Assembly (NCBI GenBank): GCA_949825065.1
Contig: OX463838.1
Location: 5,930,251-5,994,250, forward strand
Origin: Odontocerum albicorne
Taxonomy: Eukaryota; Arthropoda; Insecta; Trichoptera; Odontoceridae
Length of the DNA stretch: 64,000 nucleotides
Reading direction: 5' to 3'
Shown here: positions 47,079-57,135 of the stretch, in pieces
Numbering within the stretch: the first letter of the stretch is position 1
Layout: every line of letters begins with the position of its first letter
Notes under the pieces: model-generated
The model's input: only the letters and a program-made list of their open reading frames with translations
The model's database searches: none
Told to the model about the DNA's origin: nothing
Position numbers and translations under genes: made by a program

Positions 47079-48354
47079 TTAGGTCCCCACATACGAAACC
47101 GGCGTTTTGCCGTACTTGCAACTTTGATCGCAAATATCTTCTCTTTGGTTAGGAATTTCAAACTCAAATTTATACAGCTATTTACTCAAGTATTGGTGTT
47201 TTGAAAATTATAATTCATTTGTTTTTTCCTCAATTGTTTTTTTTCTTTGCGTCACTCAGTTTACAAAATGGAAAACTTGAAATATCGCGTTATTTACGAG
47301 TACGAGTTCCACCGTGGCACCAGTGCTGCAGAAACGGCTCGAAGGATTAATGATGTGTATGGCGACGGTGCCGCAAAAGAAAACACAGTGCGTTTTTGGT
47401 TCCAACGTTTTCGTTCTGGAAATTTCGACCTGCAGAACAAGCCTCGTGGAGAAAGTTGATAATGAAGAATTGAAGGCTATTGTGGAAGCAGATCCATCGC
47501 AAACCACGTCCGAGTTAGCTGCAGGCTGCGGTGTTAGTGATAAAACTGTTTTAATCCACTTGAAGCAAATTGGGAAGGTGAAAAAGCTTGAAAGGTGGGT
47601 ACCTCACGAATTGAGTGAAGCAAATCAACAAACGCGCGTTGACTGCTGCGTTGCATTACTCAACCGGCACAATAATGAAGGGATTTTGAATCGAATCATT
47701 ACCTGTGATGAAAAGTGGATCCTGTATGATAATCGGAAGCGCTCATCGCAATGGCTGAACCCTGCCGAACCAGCCAAACCATGCCCCAAGCGAAAATTGA
47801 CTCCAAAAAAGTTACTTGTGAGCGTTTGGTGGACTAGTGCTGGTGTCGTTCACTACAGCTTTCTTAAATCTGGCCAGACGATTACGGCAGATGTCTATTG
47901 TCAGCAACTGCAAACCATGATGGAAAAGCTAGCTGCTAAACAACCGAGGCTGGTTAATCGCTCTAGGCCACTGCTGCTTCATGATAACGCTAGACCACAC
48001 ACTGCACAACAGACGGCTACCAAATTAGAAGAGCTTCAATTGGAATGTCTAAGACATCCACCGTACTCTCCGGACCTTGCCCCAACAGATTACTATTTTT
48101 TTCGAAATTTGGATAACTTCTTGCAAGGGAAAAAATTCAACTCCGATGGGGCAGTCCAAACCGACTTCAAAGATTTTATTGATTCCCGTCCGAATGGTTT
48201 TTTTAGTAAAGGGATCGATGAACTACCTATGAGATGGCAAAAGTGCATAGATAGCAATGGTACATACTTTGATTAAATAAATATATTATATTAAAAAAAA
48301 ATCAACTTTATGTTCCTCCCAAACAAAACGCCAATTTCACATGTAAGGACCCAA
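47079..48354 (+). mobile_element. Near-complete mariner element (1,276 bp)
   Basis: TA duplication at 47077-47078 and 48355-48356. Terminal inverted repeats of about 31 bp: TTAGGTCCCCACATACGAAA on the left, TTGGGTCCTTACATGTGAAA from the right, both then running to GGCGTTTTG. The length is typical of mariner. Confidence 0.93.
47268..48276 (+). pseudogene. Mariner DD34D transposase with one frameshift
   Basis: Starts MENLKYRVIYEYEFHRGTSA with the paired helix-turn-helix DNA-binding region. The frame closes at 47457 (PRGES then stop), and the rest lies in the next frame from about 47445 (VDNEELKAIVEADPS) to 48276. Catalytic Asp codons are at 47707 (ITCDEKW), 47983 (HDNARPH) and 48088 (APTDYYFF). 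D2 and D3 are separated by exactly 34 residues, the mariner DD34D spacing. The WVPHEL linker motif is present. Only the small indel near 47450 prevents full-length translation, so inactivation was recent. SETMAR-like host fusion is not indicated. Confidence 0.93.
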
Positions 48355-48356
48355 TA

Positions 48357-48885
48357 TTATATATCTTTATTTTATCAGAAGTACTTTATATCACGTGGTT
48401 ATCAAGTATATTCCTTTATTATACAATATATCTTCCTTTATTATATATTTATTTATATCTTTCTTTATTATATCTTTATATGTTATATATTTCTTTGTTA
48501 TATCGTTATCAAGCGTATTTCTTTATTATATCTTTATTATATCACAAGTACTTTATATCACGTGGTTATCAAGTAACTTTCGTTATTATATATTATCAAG
48601 TATCGTCCTTTATTAAATATATATTTATATATACAATTCTTTATATATTATATATTTCTTTGTTATATCGTTATCAAGTATATTTCTTTAATATATCTTT
48701 ATTATATCAGAAGTACTTTATATCACGTAGTTATCAAGTATCTTTCTTTATTATATATTATCAGTACATATTTTCCTTTATTATATCTCTATATAAAATG
48801 TATTTCTGTATTGTATCGTTATTAAGTGTATTTCTTTATTATATCAGAAGTACTTTATATCACGTGGTTATTAAGTATCTTTCAG
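48357..48885. repeat. Degenerate CACGTG-containing satellite, right part
   Basis: Continuation of the array at 46735, with TATATCACGTGGTTATCAAG recurring at about 48386, 48554 and 48855, and a CACGTA variant near 48724. Long hydrophobic-looking open frames here are products of the repeat. Confidence 0.8.
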
Positions 48886-49294
48886 GTTTTGCTTGACATA
48901 CGACATTTTTTTTTACAATTTATAAATGTATTCTTAATTTCCCATCAAATAATATAAAATATGTTTGACTTCCATCCGCGTCTAGCATAACGTAGTGCAT
49001 AGATACGGGTTAATTATTAATAATTCATAGTTTTTTTTTATTAAAACATACAATAACAATGTCAAATAATGTATTTACTAAGATGAGATTATAACACAAG
49101 AATATAATACTATTGACAAACATGCTAAGAATGTCTTTTGTAAACTCGTTAAAATATATGACCATGATAAACGATTCTGATCAATAGTATAATTGCTTTT
49201 ATCCATTTATCGTTTGTCAATAGCAATTAGGCACACACTTTCAAGTAAATGTGTAAGTCAACCTTAATTGTACTTTAACTTTGTGAAATGACAT
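48886..49294. other. No gene recognised
   Basis: A+T-rich sequence between the satellite and a LINE fragment; nothing assignable. Confidence 0.4.
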
Positions 49295-49550
49295 TTCTTG
49301 AAATTCTCGATATTACATACATACAATCACGCCATTTTCCTGTTGGAATAGGAAGAAAGGGGATAGCGTCAACGTTTTTAATCTCAACGAAAATATTTAA
49401 CCTCTTGTACACACAGACACGTTCACACACATTTCCCACGATTACTATAAATTCTTTTAAAATATTATTATGATGAGCCAACCATACTTTCCTTGGTCTT
49501 CCTCTACCGTGCCTTCCATTCACATTTGCAATGTATATTAAATTGAGTTA

Positions 49551-50075
49551 TTCCTCGACCACACCGGCAGGAGCCTCACTTGGTGCTAAGAGCTACGCTG
49601 CGAGCTAGGTGACGTATTCTAGCAAACCAACGCACCGCATACTATCGCAATGGCCACCCTGCACGCTTCGCGCCACGCTACGTGACGATTTGTCATCTAG
49701 TGAGTCTCCTAGCGAACATAACGTGTTGGTTAACTTTATTGTGTCACCAAGTGATTTTACAAGATGGAGGAAGTTTTAATAACAGCTGTGTATAAAAGGG
49801 AGCCCTTGTGGAACCCATCGAGCAAATTATACAAAAATGTACCTTTAATAAAATCTCTTTGAAATAAAGTTGCACAGGAAGTAAATAAAGATGGGTAAGT
49901 TGTAATGAAATTTGTTAGTTTTGAGAGTGGCATCGTTTGTTGACTCAACCGCTCCCAAATGTTAAATTAATTTGTGCAAATCACTTTGGTGTGGCTAAGC
50001 ATGAAGTCATCTAGTCTATTAGTCACGTAGCACCTAGCTTAGTACCTAGCGAAGCCCTTTGGTGTGACCTTAGCC
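49551..50075 (+). mobile_element. PIF/Harbinger-like element, non-autonomous
   Basis: Flanked by TTA at 49548-49550 and 50076-50078. The empty site TTATTAGTATTTCTTC survives in the LINE copy near 18047. The termini TTCCTCGACCACACCGG and GGCTAAGGTCACACCAAA (inward from the right) are equal in length up to CACACC and continue similar inside. A 3-bp TTA duplication is the PIF/Harbinger rule. The core encodes a partial MADF-like exon, as expected for the accessory DNA-binding gene of this superfamily. A partial second copy lies at 60715-60925. Confidence 0.75.
49764..49894 (+). pseudogene. First exon of a MADF-like accessory gene
   Basis: From ATG 49764 the frame reads MEEVLITAVYKREPLWNPSS and continues KLYKNVPLIKSL, a stop (TGA, codon 33, where MADF domains have Trp), then NKVAQEVNKDG. 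MADF domains have the pattern LI..V...P.LW.....Y.....K...W..IA. A consensus splice donor GTAAGT follows directly at 49895. PIF/Harbinger elements carry a Myb/MADF-type partner of the transposase. The rest of the gene is deleted. The same start region (MAEVLTEVL) is seen in the copy at 60.7 kb. Confidence 0.65.
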
Positions 50076-50109
50076 TTAGTATTTCTTCATTCATTCGTTT
50101 TACGTATTA

Positions 50110-50324
50110 TAGTTCGGAAATTCTAGGATGAGTCCTGTGAGAGCTCACAAATTTGCCCCAATACAACCTTATGTTATATATTTACCTAAATAACTTGCTA
50201 TTTATTAGAATTGAGGCTTATATTGAAGTAGATAAAATAATAAAAATTACTGAACATCGTTACAACGTTGTATTGGGGCAAATTTGTGAGCTGTCACATG
50301 ACTCATCCTAGAATTACTGAACTT
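50110..50324. mobile_element. 215-bp TA-flanked MITE, second full copy
   Basis: Flanked by TA at 50108-50109 and 50325-50326; identical length to 1394-1608 but inserted in the opposite orientation. Terminal repeats TAGTTCGGAAATTCTAGG and AAGTTCAGTAATTCTAGG. Confidence 0.9.
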
Positions 50325-50472
50325 TAAACCATACAATGCCACTCCTTGAAGACGTCTTTCAAGTTTGTTTCGTTCTTTCTCACCGTCCACATTTCCACTT
50401 CATAATTAGAATGCTTTAGCATTCTAAAGATTTTACACATTATTGCTCAGTTTATATTCTCTTATTATATCA

Positions 50473-50950
50473 TTCCATTCGGCATACTGTCAAACATAGT
50501 TATCATTTGATTCGGCATACTGTCAAACATAGTTATCATTTGATTCGGCATACTGTCAAACATAGTTATCATTTGATTCGGCATACTGTCAAACATAGTT
50601 ATCATTTGATTCGGCATACTGTCAAAGATAGTTATCATTTGATTCGGCATACTGTCAAACATATTTATCATTCGATTCGGCATACTGTCAAACATATGAT
50701 AGTTATCATTTGATTCGGCATACTGTCAAACATAGTTATCATTTGATTCGGCACACTGTCAAACATAGTTATCATTTGATTCGGCACACTGTCAAACATA
50801 GTTATCATTTGATTCGGCACACTGTCAAACACAGTTATCATTTGATTCGGCATACTGTCAAACATATTAATCATTCGATTCGGCATACTGTCAAACATAT
50901 GATAGTTATCATTTGATTCGGCATACTGTCAAACATAGTTATCATTTGAT
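50473..50950. repeat. 33-bp satellite with 203-bp higher-order unit
   Basis: About 14 copies of a unit containing GATTCGGCATACTGTCAAAC and ATAGTTATCATTT. Variant units (CATATTTATCATTC, CATATGATAG) recur every 203 bp, giving two higher-order blocks. Because 33 is a multiple of three, 11-residue repeats stay open on both strands; these are not genes. Confidence 0.93.
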
Positions 50951-51165
50951 CCTAGATTATTCCATGTGCTCCGCAATTTCATTCTTAGGGTTCAGAATTG
51001 TAATGCCACTGACGTAAGCAAAAATCGATACAGCGGCAGAGAGTGCTGGAAGCAAGCCAGCTGCCCGACCGCCGAAGATGCAGCGAGAGTACGAAAGCCC
51101 CCACCCCCATAACTAGTTTAGCTTTTGCGATGCACGCAGGCGACCAATCTTGGGAGGGCCCGAAA
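50951..51165. other. Unassigned
   Basis: A less A+T-rich stretch (51020-51160) with AAGCAAGCCAGCTGCCCGAC. No frame or repeat recognised. Confidence 0.35.
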
Positions 51166-51169
51166 CATA

Positions 51170-51235
51170 TTCATTACAATGTCTTTAAACCTCCACAACG
51201 TTAATGTCTTAACTATAAACAACATATCTTCATTA
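51170..51235 (-). mobile_element. Penelope-like fragment
   Basis: CATTACAATG followed by TCTTTAAACCTCCACAACGT, the same extension as at 26353-26395. Confidence 0.45.
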
Positions 51236-51371
51236 CAATTATATAAAATAAATATATATTATATATTAAACAAATAACCTGAATAAATGTTCAGTATTAA
51301 ATGGAACATTAAATGCGTAATTCATAAACGTATGTATCCATAAATTTTAACTAATTGGTAACTTGTATATA

Positions 51372-52334
51372 CGAGGCGTATCCAGAAAGTAAGTGTACTG
51401 AGGCTCTCACGACCGGATGAATTTTATTTCTCAACATGTTGGCTACACTTCCGTGTATCCTGACCCTTCCCCTCCACAACGAGACTGGTTCGAGGTCAGT
51501 ACGTTGAGAAGTGTCGACGCGACAAAACGTTTCATGAAAAATGTAAATCCAATCTCCCGCCAAGTGCGAAATACGCGGCGTCATCCGTTATCTCGTTTGG
51601 AAGAGAAAACCTCCGGTTGAGGTTTATAATGAGGTGAAATCTGCATATGGGGATAAAGCTATGAATCGTACGAGTGTGTACAAGTGGTGTCGCGAGTTTA
51701 AAAACGGTCGTTTAAAAACGGTCTGTGCATGATGATCAGAGGAGCGGAAGACCTTCAATTGTGACTGACGAAATTGACGAAATTGTTTTGGGACTGTCAA
51801 GACATAATTTTAATTGAATAAATGCCTCAAGGGGAGACCATCAACTCTGCAAGATACTGTGAGACCCTAAAAAAAATGCGGAGGGCGATTCAGAACAAGA
51901 GGAGAGGCATGCTGACAAAGGGAGTCTGCCTGCTGCACGACAATGCCAGACTACACACGGCCAACGCCACGAAGGAACTGCTCGCCTCGTTTAAATGGGA
52001 TGTCCTGAACCATCCCGCGCATTCCCCTGACCTAGCACCTTCAGATTACTATCTCTTTACCTCCCTGAAGCTGCACATGGGTAGAAAAAAGTTTTCAACC
52101 GACGAGGAGGTAAAGGAGGAGGTGGAGAAGTGGGCGGAGGGGTTGGCGGGAAACTACTTCGAGGAAGGCATCAAAAAGTTGATACCCCGCTTCACCACCT
52201 GCATTGAGAGGAATGGCCACTATGTCGAAAAATAGCTTACATATGTTCTATGGTAACCACGTAATTTTTTTGTTTAAATAAAAAAAAATGTAACCTACAA
52301 AAATTCAGTACACTTACTTTCTGGACTTACCTAG
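51372..52334 (+). mobile_element. Mariner family B, copy 2, both ends present
   Basis: TA at 51370-51371 and 52335-52336. Terminal repeats CGAGGCGTATCCAGAAAG and CTAGGTAAGTCCAGAAAG (inward from the right), both then TAAGTGTACTGA. 963 bp, shorter than a full mariner because of an internal deletion. Confidence 0.88.
51561..52235 (+). pseudogene. Mariner family B transposase, internally deleted
   Basis: The N-terminal part reads KPPVEVYNEVKSAYGDKAMN and VYKWCREFKNGR, followed by a small duplication, then DDQRSGRPSIVTDEID in another frame. About 90 residues, including the first catalytic Asp, are missing. The C-terminal part (from 51822) is open for 137 codons with HDNARLH and SPDLAPSDYY, 34 residues between the two Asp residues. 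A TAA stands where the copy at 21.7 kb has a Tyr codon, just before MPQGET. Inactive. Confidence 0.85.
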
Positions 52335-52344
52335 TATATACTCG

Positions 52345-52890
52345 TATGTTATATATATATTTTTAATAGGCAATCCACCCAAACTAGGATGTTTTGTGCC
52401 ACCAAATTAAAGGCATTGATTGTGAAGTTATATGAGTCGATATAAAAAAATCAATTTAAAAAAATGGCAATTTTAGATAATTTAAAATTTCAACTGATTA
52501 AGCTTAAAAAATTTAACAATCGACCAATAAATGGAAAAGTTCTACGAAAAAAGAAGAAACGCAACATTCATTGGACGCGGCAAAAATATGGATTTTAGTA
52601 CATCAAATATATTTTGCAGAGGACCATCGAAAAATACATAGTGTATAATTTCATCATCCAGACCACACTCATAGCCGGGAATCTTTACTATACTCATTAT
52701 GTAAAGGGGACTAGCCATCACGCAGTGTCCCGTCCGCAAATGACAAATGACATACAATTCCATCTTATTAATTCTTATAATATTAAACCGTGGTTTCAAA
52801 AACTTTTATATTATGTTGTATACCTGACAAAATGGTTGCCATTTAACAATCTCTTCCATTTGACAAAAAATGTAAAAAGGTCTTCATAAC
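52345..52890 (-). pseudogene. LINE family G 3' end (second copy)
   Basis: The minus strand reads MKPRFNIIRINKMELYVICH, LRTGHCVMASPLY and GYECGLDDEIIHYVFFDG, colinear with 41600-42305. It lacks the SINE insertion and so preserves the empty target site. The 3' UTR ends near 52375 with CACCCAAACTAGGATG on the plus strand. Confidence 0.75.
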
Positions 52891-52943
52891 AGACTGAAAC
52901 ACATTTGGAAAAAAATGCTTACCAATTGGAATTGAACCCACGT

Positions 52944-53303
52944 GCGTCATACCATCTAAGTATTGGAAATCATCATTGTGCGTCATACCATCTAAGTATT
53001 GGATATCATCATTGTGCGTCATACCATCTAAGTATTGGATATCATCATTGTGCGTCATACCATCTAAGTATTGGATATCATCATTGTGCGTCATACCATC
53101 TAAGTATTGGATATCATCATCGTGCGTCATACCATCTAAGTATTGGATATCATCATTGTGCGTCATACCATCTAAGTATTGGATATCATCATTGTGCGTC
53201 ATACCTTCTAAGTATTGGATATCATCATTGTGCGTCATACCATCTAAGTATTGGATATCATCATTGTGCGTCATACCATCTAAGTATTGGATATCATCAT
53301 TGT
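52944..53303. repeat. 36-bp satellite, 10 units
   Basis: Ten nearly identical units of GCGTCATACCATCTAAGTAT plus TGGATATCATCATTGT. The period is a multiple of three, so 12-residue repeats (MTHNDDIQYLDG on the minus strand) stay open in several frames. Just upstream, ATTGGAATTGAACCCACGTG resembles an inverted SINE B box, so the array may have grown from a SINE edge. Confidence 0.93.
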
Positions 53304-53581
53304 TTCATATTCAAAGAGGTAATAGAAGGGATCAATATAAAAATGAATTTTAATGCACATAAAATATAAAATTTCAGCTTTGACAAAAAAAATAGCATAA
53401 ACCTCAAAAAAGCTTTGTATGTTAAAAAAACAAACTTCCATCCAGAGGACTCATTGGTCAATTTATAACAAGACAGTAACAGAGAGTAATTTTCAGAACT
53501 TTTAATTGGATTTGTGGCAAAAACCTTTGTGGTTCAACAAGGAAAATGTTGTGTCATATGTTTTGGTTGTACTTTTTTTTA

Positions 53582-53893
53582 AATATTTATTTTATTTATT
53601 ATTACACATGACAAGAAATATACACAATTTGCGTAAAAACAACAGTTAATTTGATTTGGACATACAATTTTAATGGATCTGGGTTTGTTGCCTTTCATTT
53701 GTCGTATCCCCAGTAAACTAGGCTTTTGCCTGTATCTCACTGAGGATATTTAGCATGAAAAAATAAATCGATACTTCTTTCCGATTTTTGATTACACAAA
53801 AACAAAACCCCGTTGCACGCTCTCATCAACCTGACAAACAGTGACACTCAACTACAACTGGAAACAACTTGCGAAATTCAACTCCTCACTTTA
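53582..53893 (-). mobile_element. Unclassified retroposon family C, copy 4 (5'-truncated)
   Basis: The minus-strand 3' portion ends with the TGTAATAATAAATAAAATAA-type tail; truncated at about CTCCTCAC. Confidence 0.75.
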
Positions 53894-54224
53894 AATAAGA
53901 TATTTATTTATGTTTTTTTTTTGTGCGATGAGTTTTGTTTTCCTTTTTGCTTGCATTTTTTTATTTTGATCTACGTGTAATGTTAGTTGCACTTTTTATA
54001 TCAATTTAATATCATCCATATATAATTTTATAACTAAAGGTTTCCTGAATACGTTAAATAAAAAAAAAAAACTTTAATGGCACAATATAACGTTAAGTAT
54101 CCATGATTTATCATTTCATTTATCTATACCTACGTTTTTAATTACGGTTAGGAACTGATGTCTTAATAATTTTTGAATATTTTTTCCATCAAATTATTCA
54201 TCGAATACTTCAATGTGTATCATC
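53894..54224. other. No gene recognised
   Basis: A+T-rich sequence, nothing assignable. Confidence 0.4.
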
Positions 54225-54615
54225 AAGTACAAATAAATAAATATAGGTTTATTGACAGCAACATAGTATGCACAAAATATATTTAAATAATACTTCTAAA
54301 AGACATAAATTGCAGATAATACATTAAATACAGAAGCTATTAAAATGTCTGGGCTCATCTAATAACATCCCCTCGGCCAAGATACACCCCGCTAATATAA
54401 GGCGAACCCAGCCACGGGGACACCAGATGTTTGTCAGTCCCCACCCTTGAACACGTAGAACAAGAAATAAATAGATGACAAATAAGTACATTCAAGAGAG
54501 AAGACATTGAAAGGTCCGGGCTCATCCCACAAACATTCCCCCGGCCGAGATACACCCCACCAATGTAGGGCGAGCTCGACCGCCAGGGCATCGGGGGGCC
54601 TCCATTCCACACTCT
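54225..54615 (-). repeat. Retroposon 3' end family E, two tandem pieces
   Basis: On the minus strand, GGGTGTATCTTGGCCGAGGG and AGCCCAGACATTTTAATAGC lead to GTTGCTGTCAATAAACC, an AATAAA-bearing 3' end. A second, partial copy of the GATACACCCCACCAATGTAG segment lies about 180 bp away in the same direction. Other copies are at 59045 and 59860. Probably the 3' part of a LINE; no protein assigned. Confidence 0.65.
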
Positions 54616-55085
54616 CGCATATCTAGATTAAAGAATAAATAAAATAAAAAAACAAAAACGTATGGCCGAGAACAAAATAATAAGTAAACCCACATATACC
54701 ACCTCAGGTTAACTGTCAGCAAGAACGAAAGAAAGAAAAACCTCAAAGGAGTCCAAATCTTACAAAATGACAAATGGGAAATGAAATTGTTGAGACAGCA
54801 TTGAAATAGTTAGGCTTGAGACAACATTGAAATAGTTAGGCAAATAGTATCGTGTATAGTATTAAAAAAATCTATCTATTTCTGTATAAAATGTTTTAAA
54901 AATATATGTCAAATGATAAACATTCGTAGACATCTCTAAAACAATCATAAGTTATATAAATAATTGTAATAAAAAAGTCATCATTATGATAAACTTCACG
55001 TATTTTTATACTCAATAAAAACAGATTATGATATTTGTGTTATCCTTTTAAGGAAGTAAGAATAACATGTGTTTATTCGTGACAG
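54616..55085. other. No gene recognised
   Basis: A+T-rich sequence. GAGACAACATTGAAATAGTT is duplicated at about 54790-54840. No gene. Confidence 0.4.
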
Positions 55086-55089
55086 AATA

Positions 55090-55935
55090 TGAAATAAAGT
55101 TAAAAGCGATGTATATGAAGAGGAAGAAGATCAGTCTGAAATGGTTTAGAAATATGGAACAAATTCATGAAATAATCCTATTTAAACGAAGAAATATAAG
55201 TGAAGTGTGTGATAAAGGAAGATCGTGGTATATATAGTAGGATCAGATGGAATGATATTTTGAAAGAAGGTAATGAAGAGTCTTTCAAATTAAACGGTTT
55301 TTTTTTAATTCTTGGATAAAATACAGATGGCGTTGTGAACTTGCCTGGGTCTTGTGACATTTGAGAAGTGTAATGTATGACATTTATAAAAATGGAATCC
55401 TATACAATACATCAACGCGTTCAAATTGAGAATTATTTTATGTATTGTAATCTCCGGAAACGGTGATGTTAATTGGCCACCAAGATCATGTGATCTGACA
55501 CCGTTGCACTATTTTCTCTGAGGTTACGTGAAAAACCAGGTCTTTAAAAATGACCCCCAATCAATTCCTGAGCTGAAAGACGAAATTATTCGCGTTATTG
55601 GCGAGTTAGAACCGTAATTATGCCAAAATGTTATCGAAAAATTTGACAAAAGATTGGACATCTTTGGAGCTGCAAGAGGTGGACATTTGGCGGATATTGT
55701 TTTTTTTTATGTTTAAATATCATACATTATACTTCAATGACCAATAAAAAGTTTTTTGAAATAAAAGCAAATTGTGTGCTTTATTCAAGGATTAAATAAA
55801 ACGCTCAATTTGAAAGACCCTTTATAATAAATCAGATGAATCGTAAGAATTGTAAGAAAAGGTGTAGAGGAGGAAAAAGTTCGCCGTGATTAAAAAGTGT
55901 AACACAGTGTCTTCTCTTCCTACCCCGACAGGGAA
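55090..55935 (+). pseudogene. LINE family F fragment with nested element
   Basis: Landmarks GGAATGATATTTTGAAAGAA before the insertion and TGTAAGAAAAGGTGTAGAGG after it align with 9480-9825. The 3' end reads CCTACCCCGACAGGGAAACG. Interrupted by 55275-55824. Confidence 0.65.
55275..55824 (+). mobile_element. Deleted Tc1/mariner-type element, family D copy 2
   Basis: Inverted termini AAGAGTCTTTCAAATTAAAC and, from the right, AAAGGGTCTTTCAAATTGAG. The interior reads GDVNWPPRSCDLTPLHYFL with the third catalytic Asp changed to His, a stop following, then IPELKDEIIRVIGELEP. Both this copy and the one at 23165 lost the first part of the gene. Inserted in LINE family F sequence. Confidence 0.8.
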
Positions 55936-56315
55936 ACGACGTTATAGCATATATGGGAAATTTGTAAAATTTTATTACTTAATTTTTATTTTAGTCTTCA
56001 ACATATCTGTTTGGTGATTTTGTGAGCTGCTTGTTTGGGAAAACATTTAGTCTTCGGCGCCATAAATCTTTATTATAAATTCACCTTCGTATTTGTTAGC
56101 AATACAACCGCTTGCAGAGTAGTAACATGAACTAACATAACATAACATCTCATGAACTCTTATTAATTTATTTTATTTCAACGGTCAAATTATGTGTTGG
56201 CACAAAGATTAGAAAACAACAACGTATAGAATTTTACATTGACATTTAAGCAGTGTTATGAAATAGAAAAAACCATAACAAATCACAATACAAAAAAGCC
56301 AACCAATTAAATTCA
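55936..56315. other. No gene recognised
   Basis: No supported feature. Confidence 0.4.
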
Positions 56316-56560
56316 ATCAATCAGGGGTTTTTTTTTGTTATCAAAAATCGGAAAGAAGTATCGATTAATTTTTTCATGCTAAATATCCTCTGTGAGATAC
56401 AGGCAAAAGCCTAGTTTACTGGGGATATGACAAATGAAAGGCAACAAACCCAGATCCATTAAAATTATATGTCCAAATCAAATTACCTGTTGTTTTTTCT
56501 CAAATTGTGTATATTTCTTGTCATGTGTAATAATAAAAATAATAATAAAATAAAAATCTA
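56316..56560 (+). mobile_element. Unclassified retroposon family C, copy 5 (5'-truncated)
   Basis: From TCAAAAATCGGAAAGAAGTA to the AATAATAAAAATAATAATAA tail. Only the 3' half is present. Confidence 0.75.
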
Positions 56561-57135
56561 TTCCGACAAAAAACGACTTTTTACTTTACACTTAAGTAAA
56601 TTGCCAAAGCCATATGAAAATCAATACAATGCCTACATTGATTAGTCAATCTATGCAATCTTATTATGGAAGAGTTGTTCAAATAATTAATTACAACCAC
56701 TTTAATTTGTAACAAAACCTAAAGTCTCAACAAGAATGGACTTTTTGGATACCGTTGAGATTCGATCCTGATTTGTTTATTCGAACGTGGCATTTGCAGT
56801 TCTACACAGACTTTACAAAACTTTATAGCGGCACTAGGAACACTGCAAACTTTGTATTAAACTGTTCGATTGCATAATCTCTGTCCCCCTGCACTACATG
56901 CCCTCAGGAGAGTAAAACTGAACAGAAGTTAGCTAGAATATAAATGTCTTGTGGTGTTGCAATATATTTTTGAATTTAAAATTTTAAAACTGTATGTGTC
57001 TTTTTAGTAAATATAATTGTACTGTATCACACTTTTGTTAGATACAATATTATATTTGACGGATTTCTTGATATATGGCAATCTCTTTTACCAACCAAAA
57101 TGATGTTAAAGAGGTTTAAAGCGAAAACCTGATTT
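56561..57135. other. No gene recognised
   Basis: A possible degenerate SINE end at about 57075-57100 (GGCAATCTCTTTTACCAACC). Otherwise nothing supported. Confidence 0.4.

Larger units (their letters stand above)
49295..50440 (-). pseudogene. LINE family F fragment carrying two nested insertions
   Basis: The minus strand has GRHGRGRPRKVWLAHHNNIL, an RTE-like ORF2 C-terminal signature. The LINE sequence resumes between 50079 and 50109 and again after 50326, as shown by alignment with the uninterrupted copy at 17825-18300 and the copy at 61835-62230. Confidence 0.75.

Noticed and set aside
46674..47204. Open frame of 176 codons with membrane-like hydrophobic residues
   Set aside because: It lies in A+T-rich satellite sequence and crosses the mariner boundary; hydrophobicity follows from T-rich codons.
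48310..48896. Hydrophobic open frames of up to 138 codons
   Set aside because: Same satellite; the Ile/Tyr/Phe-rich products come from TTATAT-type repeats.
50465..50916. Open frames on both strands with 11-residue repeats
   Set aside because: They are a by-product of the 33-bp satellite period; no start context or non-repeat sequence supports a gene.
52843..53369. Open frames of 125-154 codons with 12-residue repeats
   Set aside because: They follow from the 36-bp satellite; three overlapping frames stay open at once.
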